A stretch of 64,000 nt of DNA from Rhopalosiphum padi. Its lineage: Eukaryota > Arthropoda > Insecta > Hemiptera > Aphididae. A program made the position numbers and the translations under genes. This document shows positions 1 to 12,234 of the stretch, in pieces (within the stretch, counting starts at the first letter, position 1; each line of letters begins with the position of its first letter). Where the stretch lies: contig NC_083597.1 in the NCBI RefSeq assembly GCF_020882245.1, positions 51,996,152 through 52,060,151 on the forward strand. The letters are read 5' to 3'. The notes beneath the pieces are model-generated. The model searched no databases and was not told the DNA's origin. It worked only from the letters and a program-made list of their open reading frames with translations.

Positions 1-3000
1 AAAAATGATGTAGCGTGCAAAAGGGACCTTCGAACTATCTTTCTATAGCAAAAAAAATTCGAAAATCAAAATATCAAGCACCTAAGTACGCTAAAACCAC
101 TTTTTTGAAAAAAACGCGTATGCAAGTTTTCGAGGTGAAGTATTTATTTTTCGTTTGTGAAATTTTATACGTACCGTGAGGCGGGTTGCAGTAACAGTTT
201 GCGCCAAAAAAACACGAAATATTCAAGATTTTCATTTTATATAAGTATATGACGGACGGCCACGGCCCCTGTCGTTTTTCGCCGTTTTTCAACTAAAATA
301 TTAAATATGCGTATTTTTAAGATGGACGCGCACTTGCGATCACCTTAAAAATGATGTAGCGTGTAAAAGGGACCTTCGAACTATCTTTCTATAGCAAAAA
401 AAAATCGAAAATCAAAATATCAAGCACCTAAGTACGCTAAAACCACTTTTTTGAAAAAAACGCGTATGCAAGTTTTCGCGGTGAAGGATTTATTTTTCGA
501 CTCTGACACTCTACACGTATCGTGAGGCGGGTTGCAGTAACAGTTTGCGCCAAAAAAACACGAAATATTCAAGATTTTCATTTTATATAAGTATATGACG
601 GACGGCCACGGCCCCTGTCGTTTTTCGCCGTTTTTCAACTAAAATATTAAATATGCGTATTTTTAAGATGGACGCGCACTTGCGATCACCTTAAAAATGA
701 TGTAGCGTGTAAAAGGGACCTTCGAACTATCTTTCTATAGCAAAAAAAATTCGAAAATCAAATTATCAAGCACCTAAGTACGCTAAAACCACTTTTTTGA
801 AAAAAACGCGTATGCAAGTTTTCGCGGTGAAGGATTTATTTTTCGACTCTGACACTCTACACGTATCGTGAGGCGGGTTGCAGTAACAGTTTGCGCCAAA
901 AAAACACGAAATATTCAAGATTTTCATTTTATATAAGTATATGACGGACGGCCACGGCCCCTGTCGTTTTTCTCCGTTTTTCAACTAAAATATTATATAT
1001 GCGAATTTTTAAGATGGACGCGAACTTGCGATCACCTTAAAAATGATGTAGCGTGCAAAAGGGACCTTCGAACTATCTTTCTATAGCAAAAAAAATTCGA
1101 AAATCAAAATATCAAGCACCTAAGTACGCTAAAACCACTTTTTTGAAAAAAACGCGTATGCAAGTTTTCGAGGTGAAGTATTTATTTTTCGTTTGTGAAA
1201 TTTTATACGTACCGTGAGGCGGGTTGCAGTAACAGTTTGCGCCAAAAAAACACGAAATATTCAAGATTTTCATTTTATATAAGTATATGACGGACGGCCA
1301 CGGCCCCTGTCGTTTTTCGCCGTTTTTCAACTAAAATATTAAATATGCGTATTTTTAAGATGGACGCGCACTTGCGATCACCTTAAAAATGATGTAGCGT
1401 GTAAAAGGGACCTTCGAACTATCTTTCTATAGCAAAAAAAAATCGAAAATCAAAATATCAAGCACCTAAGTACGCTAAAACCACTTTTTTGAAAAAAACG
1501 CGTATGCAAGTTTTCGCGGTGAAGGATTTATTTTTCGACTCTGACACTCTACACGTATCGTGAGGCGGGTTGCAGTAACAGTTTGCGCCAAAAAAACACG
1601 AAATATTCAAGATTTTCATTTTATATAAGTATATGACGGACGGCCACGGCCCCTGTCGTTTTTCGCCGTTTTTCAACTAAAATATTAAATATGCGTATTT
1701 TTAAGATGGACGCGCACTTGCGATCACCTTAAAAATGATGTAGCGTGTAAAAGGGACCTTCGAACTATCTTTCTATAGCAAAAAAAATTCGAAAATCAAA
1801 TTATCAAGCACCTAAGTACGCTAAAACCACTTTTTTGAAAAAAACGCGTATGCAAGTTTTCGCGGTGAAGGATTTATTTTTCGACTCTGACACTCTACAC
1901 GTATCGTGAGGCGGGTTGCAGTAACAGTTTGCGCCAAAAAAACACGAAATATTCAAGATTTTCATTTAATATAAGTATATGACGGACGGCCACGGCCCCT
2001 GTCGTTTTTCTCCGTTTTTCAACTAAAATATTATATATGCGAATTTTTAAGATGGACGCGAACTTGCGATCACCTTAAAAATGATGTAGCGTGCAAAAGG
2101 GACCTTCGAACTATCTTTCTATAGCAAAAAAAATTCGAAAATCAAAATATCAAGCACCTAAGTACGCTAAAACCACTTTTTTGAAAAAAACGCGTATGCA
2201 AGTTTTCGAGGTGAAGTATTTATTTTTCGTTTGTGAAATTTTATACGTACCGTGAGGCGGGTTGCAGTAACAGTTTGCGCCAAAAAAACACGAAATATTC
2301 AAGATTTTCATTTTATATAAGTATATGACGGACGGCCACGGCCCCTGTCGTTTTTCGCCGTTTTTCAACTAAAATATTAAATATGCGTATTTTTAAGATG
2401 GACGCGCACTTGCGATCACCTTAAAAATGATGTAGCGTGTAAAAGGGACCTTCGAACTATCTTTCTATAGCAAAAAAAAATCGAAAATCAAAATATCAAG
2501 CACCTAAGTACGCTAAAACCACTTTTTTGAAAAAAACGCGTATGCAAGTTTTCGCGGTGAAGGATTTATTTTTCGACTCTGACACTCTACACGTATCGTG
2601 AGGCGGGTTGCAGTAACAGTTTGCGCCAAAAAAACACGAAATATTCAAGATTTTCATTTTATATAAGTATATGACGGACGGCCACGGCCCCTGTCGTTTT
2701 TCGCCGTTTTTCAACTAAAATATTAAATATGCGTATTTTTAAGATGGACGCGCACTTGCGATCACCTTAAAAATGATGTAGCGTGTAAAAGGGACCTTCG
2801 AACTATCTTTCTATAGCAAAAAAAATTCGAAAATCAAATTATCAAGCACCTAAGTACGCTAAAACCACTTTTTTGAAAAAAACGCGTATGCAAGTTTTCG
2901 CGGTGAAGGATTTATTTTTCGACTCTGACACTCTACACGTATCGTGAGGCGGGTTGCAGTAACAGTTTGCGCCAAAAAAACACGAAATATTCAAGATTTT

Positions 3001-4152
3001 CATTTTATATAAGTATATGACGGACGGCCACGGCCCCTGTCGTTTTTCTCCGTTTTTCAACTAAAATATTATATATGCGAATTTTTAAGATGGACGCGAA
3101 CTTGCGATCACCTTAAAAATGATGTAGCGTGCAAAAGGGACCTTCGAACTATCTTTCTATAGCAAAAAAAATTCGAAAATCAAAATATCAAGCACCTAAG
3201 TACGCTAAAACCACTTTTTTGAAAAAAACGCGTATGCAAGTTTTCGAGGTGAAGTATTTATTTTTCGTTTGTGAAATTTTATACGTACCGTGAGGCGGGT
3301 TGCAGTAACAGTTTGCGCCAAAAAAACACGAAATATTCAAGATTTTCATTTTATATAAGTATATGACGGACGGCCACGGCCCCTGTCGTTTTTCGCCGTT
3401 TTTCAACTAAAATATTAAATATGCGTATTTTTAAGATGGACGCGCACTTGCGATCACCTTAAAAATGATGTAGCGTGTAAAAGGGACCTTCGAACTATCT
3501 TTCTATAGCAAAAAAAAATCGAAAATCAAAATATCAAGCACCTAAGTACGCTAAAACCACTTTTTTGAAAAAAACGCGTATGCAAGTTTTCGCGGTGAAG
3601 GATTTATTTTTCGACTCTGACACTCTACACGTATCGTGAGGCGGGTTGCAGTAACAGTTTGCGCCAAAAAAACACGAAATATTCAAGATTTTCATTTTAT
3701 ATAAGTATATGACGGACGGCCACGGCCCCTGTCGTTTTTCGCCGTTTTTCAACTAAAATATTAAATATGCGTATTTTTAAGATGGACGCGCACTTGCGAT
3801 CACCTTAAAAATGATGTAGCGTGTAAAAGGGACCTTCGAACTATCTTTCTATAGCAAAAAAAATTCGAAAATCAAATTATCAAGCACCTAAGTACGCTAA
3901 AACCACTTTTTTGAAAAAAACGCGTATGCAAGTTTTCGCGGTGAAGGATTTATTTTTCGACTCTGACACTCTACACGTATCGTGAGGCGGGTTGCAGTAA
4001 CAGTTTGCGCCAAAAAAACACGAAATATTCAAGATTTTCATTTTATATAAGTATATGACGGACGGCCACGGCCCCTGTCGTTTTTCTCCGTTTTTCAACT
4101 AAAATATTATATATGCGAATTTTTAAGATGGACGCGAACTTGCGATCACCTT
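1..4152. repeat. Four copies of a trimeric higher-order repeat (A-B-C, 1038 bp)
   Basis: Copies lie at 1-1038, 1039-2076, 2077-3114 and 3115-4152. Type A has GAGGTGAAGTATTT followed by CGTTTGTGAAATTTTATACG. Type B has GCGGTGAAGGATTT, CGACTCTGACACTCTACACG and a nine-A tract before TCGAAAATC. Type C shares B's centre but has ATCAAATTATC, TTTTTCTCCG, and TTATATATGCGAATTTTTAAG with GACGCGAAC. Corresponding monomers in different copies are almost identical; a one-base change (CATTTAATAT) in the second copy's C unit near 1965 is one of the few differences. Monomers within a copy differ clearly from each other. This is the pattern that defines higher-order repeats. Confidence 0.95.
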
Positions 4153-7100
4153 AAAAATGATGTAGCGTGCAAAAGGGACCTTCGAACTATCTTTCTATCG
4201 CAAAAAAAATTCGAAAATCAAAATATCAAGCACCTAAGTACGCTAAAACCACTTTTTTGAAAAAAACGCGTATGCAAGTTTTCGCGGTGAAGGATTTATT
4301 TTTCGACTCTGACACTCTACACGTATCGTGAAGCGGGTTCCAGTAACAGTTTGCGCCAAAAAAATAAGAAATATTCAAGATTTTCATTTTATATAAGTAT
4401 ATGACGGACGGCCACGGCCCCTGTCGTTTTTCGCCGTTTTTCAACTAAAATATTATATATGCGTATTTTTAAGATGGACGCGCACTTAAGATCTCTTCAA
4501 AAATGATGTAGCGTGCAAAAGGGACCTTCGAACTATCTTTCTATAGCAAAAAAAATTCGAAAATCAAAATATCAAGCACCTAAGTACGCTAAAACCACTT
4601 TTTTGAAAAAAACGCGTATGCAAGTTTTCGCGGTGAAGGATTTATTTTTCGACTCTGACACTCTACACGTATCGTGAGGCGGGTTGCAGTAACAGTTTGC
4701 GCCAAAAAAACACGAAATATTCAAGATTTTCATTTTATATAAGTATATGACGGACGGCCACGGCCCCTGTCGTTTTTCTCCGTTTTTCAACTAAAATATT
4801 ATATATGCGAATTTTTAAGATGGACGCGAACTTGCGATCACCTTAAAAATGATGTAGCGTGCAAAAGGGACCTTCTAACTATCTTTCTATAGCAAAAAAA
4901 ATTCGAAAATCAAAATATCAAGCACCTAAGTACGCTAAAACCACTTTTTTGAAAAAAACGCGTATGCAAGTTTTCGAGGTGAAGTATTTATTTTTCGTTT
5001 GTGAAATTTTATACGTACCGTGAGGCGGGTTGCAGTAACAGTTTGCGCCAAAAAAACACGAAATATTCAAGATTTTCATTTTATATAAGTATATGACGGA
5101 CGGCCACGGCCCCTGTCGTTTTTCGCCGTTTTTCAACTAAAATATTAAATATGCGTATTTTTAAGATGGACGCGCACTTGCGATCACCTTAAAAATGATG
5201 TAGCGTGTAAAAGGGACCTTCGAAATATCTTTCTATAGCAAAAAAAAATCGAAAATCAAAATAGCAAGCACCTAAGTACGCTAAAACCACTTTTTTGAAA
5301 AAAACGCGTATGCAAGTTTTCGCGGTGAAGGATTTATTTTTCGACTCTGACACTCTACACGTATCGTGAGGCGGGTTGCAGTAACAGTTTGCGCCAAAAA
5401 AACACGAAATATTCAAGATTTTCATTTTATATAAGTATATGACGGACGGCCACGGCCCCTGTCGTTTTTCTCCGTTTTTCAACTAAAATATTATATATGC
5501 GAATTTTTAAGATGGACGCGAACTTGCGATCACCTTAAAAATGATGTAGCGTGCAAAAGGGACCTTCGAACTATCTTTCTATAGCAAAAAAAATTCGAAA
5601 ATCAAAATATCAAGCACCTAAGTACGCTAAAACCACTTTTTTGAAAAAAACGCGTATGCAAGTTTTCGAGGTGAAGTATTTATTTTTCGTTTGTGAAATT
5701 TTATACGTACCGTGAGGCGGGTTGCAGTAACAGTTTGCGCCAAAAAAACACGAAATATTCAAGATTTTCATTTTATATAAGTATATGACGGACGGCCACG
5801 GCCCCTGTCGTTTTTCGCCGTTTTTCAACTAAAATATTAAATATGCGTATTTTTAAGATGGACGCGCACTTGCGATCACCTTAAAAATGATGTAGCGTGT
5901 AAAAGGGACCTTCGAAATATCTTTCTATAGCAAAAAAAAATCGAAAATCAAAATATCAAGCACCTAAGTACGCTAAAACCACTTTTTTGAAAAAAACGCG
6001 TATGCAAGTTTTCGCGGTGAAGGATTTATTTTTCGTTTGTGAAATTTTATACGTACCGTGAGGCGGGTTGCAGTAACAGTTTGCGCCAAAAAAACACGAA
6101 ATATTCAAGATTTTCATTTTATATAAGTATATGACGGACGGCCACGGCCCCTGTCGTTTTTCGCCGTTTTTCAACTAAAATATTAAATATGCGTATTTTT
6201 AAGATGGACGCGCACTTGCGATCACCTTAAAAATGATGTAGCGTGTAAAAGGGACCTTCGAACTATCTTTCTATAGCAAAAAAAAATCGAAAATCAAAAT
6301 ATCAAGCACCTTAGTACGCTAAAACCACTTTTTTGAAAAAAACGCGTATGCAAGTTTTCGAGGTGAAGTATTTATTTTTCGTTTGTGAAATTTTATACGT
6401 ACCGTGAGGCGGGTTGCAGTAACAGTTTGCGCCAAAAAAACACGAAATATTCAAGATTTTCATTTTATATAAGTATATGACGGACGGCCACGGCCCCTGT
6501 CGTTTTTCGCCGTTTTTCAACTAAAATATTAAATATGCGTATTTTTAAGATGGACGCGCACTTAAGATCTCTTCAAAAATGATGTAGCGTGCAAAAGGGA
6601 CCTTCGAACTATCTTTCTATAGCAAAAAAAATTCGAAAATCAAAATATCCAGCACCTAAGTACGCTAAAACCACTTTTTTGAAAAAAACGCGTATGCAAG
6701 TTTTCGCGGTGAAGGATTTATTTTTCGACTCTGACACTCTACACGTATCGTGAGGCGGGTTGCAGTAACAGTTTGCGCCAAAAAAACACGAAATATTCAA
6801 GATTTTCATTTTATATAAGTATATGACGGACGGCCACGGCCTCTGTCGTTTTTCGCCGTTTTTCAACTAAAATATTAAATATGCGTATTTTTAAGATGGA
6901 CGCGCACTTGCGATCACCTTAAAAATGATGTAGCGTGTAAAAGGGACCTTCGAACTATCTTTCTATAGCAAAAAAAATTCGAAAATCAAAATATCAAGCA
7001 CCTAAGTACGCTAAAACCACTTTTTTGAAAAAAACGCGTATGCAAGTTTTCGCGGTGAAGTATTTATTTTTCGTTTGTGAAATTTTATACGTACCGTGAG

Positions 7101-9644
7101 GCGGGTTGCAGTAACAGTTTGCGCCAAAAAAACACGAAATATTCAAGATTTTCATTTTATATAAGTATATGACGGACGGCCACGGCCCCTGTCGTTTTTC
7201 GCCGTTTTTCAACTAAAATATTAAATATGCGTATTTTTAAGATGGACGCGCACTTGCGATCACCTTAAAAATGATGTAGCGTGTAAAAGGGACCTTCGAA
7301 CTATCTTTCTATAGCAAAAAAAATTCGAAAATCGAAATATCAAGCACCTAAGTACGCTAAAACCACTTTTTTGAAAAAAACGCGTATGCAAGTTTTCGCG
7401 GTGAAGGATTTATTTTTCGACTCTGACACTCTACACGTATCGTGAGGCGGGTTCCAGTAACAGTTTGCGCCAAAAAAATAAGAAATATTCAAGATTTTCA
7501 TTTTATATAAGTTTATGACGGACGGCCACGGCCCCTGTCGTTTTTCGCCGTTTTTCAACTAAAATATTATATATGCGTATTTTTAAGATGGACGCACACT
7601 TAAGATCTCTTCAAAAATGATGTAGCGTGCAAAAGGGACCTTCGAACTATCTTTCTATAGCAAAAAAAAATTCGAAAATCAAAATATCAAGCACCTAAGT
7701 ACGCTAAAACCACTTTTTTGAAAAAAACGCGTATGCAAGTTTTCGCGGTGAAGGATTTATTTTTCGTTTGTGAAATTTTATACGTACCGTGAGGCGGGTT
7801 GCAGTAACAGTTTGCGCCAAAAAAACACGAAATATTCAAGATTTTCATTTTATATAAGTAAATGACGGACGGCCACGGCCCCTGTCGTTTTTCGCCGTTT
7901 TTCAACTAAAATATTAAATATGCGTATTTTTAAGATGGACGCGCACTTGCGATCACCTTAAAAATGATGTAGCGTGTAAAAGGGACCTTCGAACTATCTT
8001 TCTATAGCAAAAAAAATTCGAAAATCAAAATATCAAGCACCTAAGTACGCTAAAACCACTTTTTTGAAAAAAACGCGTATGCAAGTTTTCGCGGTGAAGG
8101 ATTTATTTTTCGACTCTGACACTCTACACGTATCGTGAGGCGGGTTGCAGTAACAGTTTGCGCCAAAAAAACACGAAATATTCAAGATTTTCATTTTATA
8201 TAAGTATATGACGGACGGCCACGGCCCCTGTCGTTTTTCTCCGTTTTTCAACTAAAATATTATATATGCGAATTTTTAAGATGGACGCGAACTTGCGATC
8301 ACCTTAAAAATGATGTAGCGTGCAAAAGGGACCTTCGAACTATCTTTCTATAGCAAAAAAAATTCGAAAATCAAAATATCAAGCACCTAAGTACGCTAAA
8401 ACCACTTTTTTGAAAAAAACGCGTATGCAAGTTTTCGAGGTGAAGTATTTATTTTTCGTTTGTGAAATTTTATACGTACCGTGAGGCGGGTTGCAGTAAC
8501 AGTTTGCGCCAAAAAAACACGAAATATTCAAGATTTTCATTTTATATAAGTATATGACGGACGGCCACGGCCCCTGTCGTTTTTCGCCGTTTTTCAACTA
8601 AAATATTAAATATGCGTATTTTTAAGATGGACGCGCACTTGCGACCACCTTAAAAATGATGTAGCGTGTAAAAGGGACCTTCGAACTATCTTTCTATAGC
8701 AAAAAAAAATCGAAAATCAAAATATCAAGCACCTAAGTACGCTAAAACCACTTTTTTGAAAAAAACGCGTATGCAAGTTTTCGCGGTGAAGGATTTATTT
8801 TTCGACTCTGACACTCTACACGTATCGTGAGGCGGGTTGCAGTAACAGTTTGCGCCAAAAAAACACGAAATATTCAAGATTTTCATTTTATATAAGTATA
8901 TGACGGACGGCCACGGCCCCTGTCGTTTTTCGCCGTTTTTCAACTAAAATATTAAATATGCGTATTTTTAAGATGGACGCGCACTTGCGATCACCTTAAA
9001 AATGATGTAGCGTGTAAAAGGGACCTTCGAACTATCTTTCTATAGCAAAAAAAAATCGAAAATCAAAATATCAAGCACCTAAGTACGCTAAAACCACTTT
9101 TTTGAAAAAAACGCGTATGCAAGTTTTCGCGGTGAAGGATTTATTTTTCGACTCTGACACTCTACACGTATCGTGAGGCGGGTTCCAGTAACAGTTTGCG
9201 CCAAAAAAAACACGAAATAATCAAAATTTTCATTTTATATAAGTATATGACGGACGGCCACGGCCCATGTCGTTTTTCTCCGTTTTTCAACTAAAATATT
9301 ATATATGCGAATTTTTAAGATGGACGCGCACTTGCGATCACCTTAAAAATGATGTAGCGTGCAAAAGGGACCTTCGAACTATCTTTCTATAGCAAAAAAA
9401 ATTCGAAAATCAAAATATCAAGCACCTAAGTACGCTAAAACCACTTTTTTGAAAAAAACGCGTATGCAAGTTTTCGCGGTGAAGGATTTATTTTTCGTTT
9501 GTGAAATTTTATACGTACCGTGAGGCGGGTTGCAGTAACAGTTTGCGCCAAAAAAACACGAAATATTCAAGATTTTCATTTTATATAAGTATATGACGGA
9601 CGGCCACGGCCCCTGTCATTTTTCGCCGTTTTTCAACTAAAATA
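4153..9644. repeat. Shuffled part of the family-1 array
   Basis: About 16 monomers follow in irregular order. Types A, B and C recur (for example C-A-B at about 7960-8997), mixed with a fourth type D (units around 4153-4498 and 7267-7612) marked by GGTTCCAGTAACAG, AAAAATAAGAAATATTC and a CTTAAGATCTCTTC ending. There are also recombinant units near 5883-6228, 6921-7266, 7613-7959 and 9344-9644 in which B-type and A-type halves are joined. The unit at 6229-6575 also ends in CTTAAGATCTCTTC. The last monomer is truncated at 9644, inside the TTTTTCAACTAAAATATT segment. Confidence 0.9.
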
Positions 9645-9646
9645 AA

Positions 9647-10050
9647 GGTACCTATCCTAACCTTAACATCTGAATATTTAATTAATCTTCCTCTATTTCT
9701 TACATCTAATCAAATTGAATACTTATATTTATGATTATAATTATGCTTATTATATTTAAATATGTATCATCCCTCGCAGCCTCTGAGTTCTAACTGGTTT
9801 CGCTCCGCCACCGTGAACCTCGCGCCATATAGTGTTAAAGTATTATGCTTAATCTTTGCCAACATTTTCTGTTGTAGTAGCCGAGCGTAATATATTTACT
9901 AATATTACTTGCTGAAAGTTTCTGTGATATATAACCGCGGCCACTTATTCCGTATTCGTACTTACTTCGCACCCACTTTCCTCTACTTGATGTAGTAACA
10001 CGTGCTGTTTCAGGTGTTTTCGTGGTTATTTCTCCTCGAAAATCCATCAG
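9647..10050. repeat. Dispersed repeat, copy 1 (adjoins satellite)
   Basis: This about 400-bp segment starts AGGTACCTATCCTAACC directly at the satellite border and matches 10495-10814 over almost its whole length. Shared parts include CATCTGAATATTTAATTAAT, CCCTCGCAGCCTCT, ACCTCGCGCCATATAGTG, CACGTGCTGTTTCAGGTG and TCGTGG..ATTTCTCC. It carries about 80 bp near 9838-9925 that the second copy lacks. A 70-codon minus-strand open frame inside it (9835-10047) is not shared by the second copy and is not called. The family is unidentified. Confidence 0.85.
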
Positions 10051-10367
10051 CCATATACATAAATTATTATTTAAAAAAAATATGTACTACTTAAAATATA
10101 TAAAATATATGTAATACCTTAGTATATATATATATATTGTGACTTAAATTAAAATAAAATATCACATTATTGATTATTAAATAAAATTAATTTGGTTAAC
10201 ACACGACGTTTGTACTAACAACAATGGAATTTTTTGTCTTATAGCAATACATTATAATGCAAATTAATTTTTAAATATTCTTTTTATATTACATATAGAT
10301 GTATAATTGACACCAAATCTAATTTATGCTATCTAATTAAAACATGTTAAAAGTGAGGTAATTAAAG
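10051..10367. other. AT-rich spacer
   Basis: Between the two dispersed-repeat copies lies strongly AT-rich DNA with a short TA dinucleotide run at about 10122-10137. I see no gene or recognisable element here. Its last 17 bases (10351-10367) form the left direct repeat around the satellite fragment that follows. Confidence 0.6.
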
Positions 10368-10432
10368 ATCACCTTAAAAATGATATAGCGTGTAAAAGGG
10401 ACCTTCGAACTATCTTTCTATAGCAAAAAAAA
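10368..10432 (+). repeat. Isolated 65-bp family-1 satellite fragment between 17-bp direct repeats
   Basis: The segment from ATCACCTTAAAAATGATATAGCG to TCTATAGCAAAAAAAA is a piece of a family-1 monomer with one difference visible (GATATAG for GATGTAG). It is bounded by two identical copies of AAGTGAGGTAATTAAAG, at 10351-10367 and 10433-10449, and ends in an A tract next to the right copy. A perfect 17-bp duplication plus a terminal A run is the signature of target-primed insertion by LINE machinery. However, the A run is also present in the satellite itself, so a templated repair insertion is an alternative. Confidence 0.85.
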
Positions 10433-10494
10433 AAGTGAGGTAATTAAAGTAAAATTTCTTGTAAAATCAATAAGTAAACAAACCGAACTATTTT

Positions 10495-10814
10495 AGGTAC
10501 CTAACCTAACCTGAGCATCTGAATATTTAATTAATCTTCCTCTATTTTTTGCATCTAATCAAATTGAATACTTATATTTATGATTATAATTATGCTTATT
10601 ATATTTAAATATGTAACATCCCTCGCAGCCTCTCAGTTCTGACTGGTTTCGCTCCGTATACCGTGAACCTCGCGCCATATAGTGTTAATATAACAGTGAC
10701 ATATAACCGCGGGCACTTATTCCGTATTACGCACCCACTTTCCTCTACTTGCGGTAGTAACACGTGCTATTTCAGGTGTTTTCGTGGTCATTTCTCCGCG
10801 AAAATTCATCAGCT
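10495..10814. repeat. Dispersed repeat, copy 2
   Basis: This is the second copy of the repeat at 9647-10050, in the same orientation. It begins AGGTACCTAACCTAACC and ends near CGCGAAAATTCATCAGC. It lacks about 80 bp found in copy 1 after ATAGTGTTAA and has scattered substitutions, so the copies are diverged. An 83-codon plus-strand open frame from 10663 starts in the repeat and shows no recognisable domain. Confidence 0.85.
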
Positions 10815-12234
10815 TTATACAGTTCTATATCAAATATATTTCTGTTTCAGCCCATGGTCAAGCCATGAGCCCGAGTCCCGCGTAAAAGATAGGTCATTGT
10901 TATTTGTTGATTAATTACCACTCATTATATATTTATATCATTGTGTATTGTCGTTGCCGGTCGCTACCGCTCTATTACATAATGTTATACTTTATATTAC
11001 CTTTTAGCGGTGTCATGATATTCAGGATTGACAAATTGCACTTTTTACCTAAATAAAATGGTGGAATTTCACTTGGGTAAAAAATATGTATAATGATAGA
11101 AGCGCAATCGCGTTAAAATCAGATGTACAAAAAAAGAATGTTAATTTAAATTTTGTAACACACTATTATTTTCCCTTCCGTTTAAAATAAATTCATTGGC
11201 GTACTAATTATTATTTTTTTAAACTTTTTAATTTTCTATAATACAATGTATGTTATAAGTATATATTATTTAATTATATATGAAACTGTGTTATGACATA
11301 ATATTAAATAACTGCACTGTTTTTTGAACCCGAGTGTAGTTTGATCTTTACATTTTTTTTTTAATGTGCGCAGCTTAACTATTAACTTTATTAATTTAAA
11401 TGCAATCAGGTCCCGCTCAATTGTTTAAAAACACCTATCAAACTTGAGTTTTATCGCACCTTACATGTAAATACTTTATAAAATCTATAATACAAAAATT
11501 TTAAATGCTGACCTATGCATGGGCTATGTCACCTACCCCTTAAGTTTTGTTCGAGTGCAAACCGATCTTACCCATAATATTGATATAAGATAATTACTAA
11601 CCTAACCCGTTAAGTATATTATCATATTATTGTAAATTGTTATTATCATTTAGTTTTAAATAATTTTCATTATTCATTATCAATACATCGTATCACGACT
11701 ACTTATTATTATTTTGATTTTACTGTCGTAATTGTTTACCTATCCCGATATCCTCGGTACATTTTTTTATTTTGGTATACTGTTTATAATATTTTCTATA
11801 CTCCATATTCTCCTTCCATGCCGTGTCTCATAAAAACTGTATGAATTACAGTCCATTATCACCGCACACCTAGTGCCAGTACTGTTCCAAGACGAGCAGT
11901 AACCACTAGACACAATCGATCGGCCATGAGAGAACAATATTACATGGTGACATAAATTATTACACTATCGATCCACCATGGCTCGTCACACCGGGTTGCC
12001 CATCACACAAATCTGTTGTATCGATATTTATAGTAAAAAATGAAATAAATAAAATATATTATTATAATTATTATATGTATTTTGTTTTTGATTAAATGTG
12101 TACGAATAACAAATTTAAAAATGTTAAGACACGTATACGCCACATAACTTATAAGCACCTGGTATACCAATCTCGGTGTAGAAAAACTGTTCGAACCGTC
12201 ATTGATTTCAATCACGATGTTACCTATAATTCAG
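10815..12234. other. AT-rich intergenic DNA, nothing recognised
   Basis: About 1.4 kb of AT-rich sequence with many short open frames of low-complexity residues and no protein family I can recognise. A 70-codon minus-strand frame at 12003-12215 is rich in isoleucine and tyrosine from AT-rich DNA and is not called. Confidence 0.5.

Larger units (their letters stand above)
1..9644. repeat. Family-1 satellite array, 346-bp monomer
   Basis: About 28 head-to-tail monomers of 346 bp run from the left edge to an abrupt junction after ...TTTTTCAACTAAAATA. Recurring landmarks in each unit are CCTAAGTACGCTAAAACC, ACTTTTTTGAAAAAAACG, a GACGGACGGCCACGGCCCC block and AAAAATGATGTAGCGTG. The period is nearly constant; one unit near 7670 is 347 bp because its A tract is one base longer. 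The array is truncated by the window start. Each unit carries a 72-codon open frame on the minus strand, but 346 is not a multiple of three, there is no promoter or splice context, and the frame follows from sequence identity, so I do not call genes. The unit is homologous to the 341-bp family at 30123-64000. Confidence 0.98.

Noticed and set aside
74..8943. Two dozen near-identical 72-codon open frames on the minus strand (MKNGEKRQGPWPSV...)
   Set aside because: They are the same stretch of the satellite monomer read repeatedly. The 346-bp period breaks frame between units, amino-acid differences follow the DNA variant types, and no promoter or homology supports a protein.
1..9644. CRISPR-like array of regularly spaced repeats
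   Set aside because: The whole 346-bp unit is repeated with no unique spacers, in clearly eukaryotic DNA.
10496..10511. Interstitial telomere repeat (CCTAACCTAACC, insect TTAGG type)
   Set aside because: Only about two and a half units, and the other copy of the same dispersed repeat has TATCCTAACC, so it is chance within that repeat.
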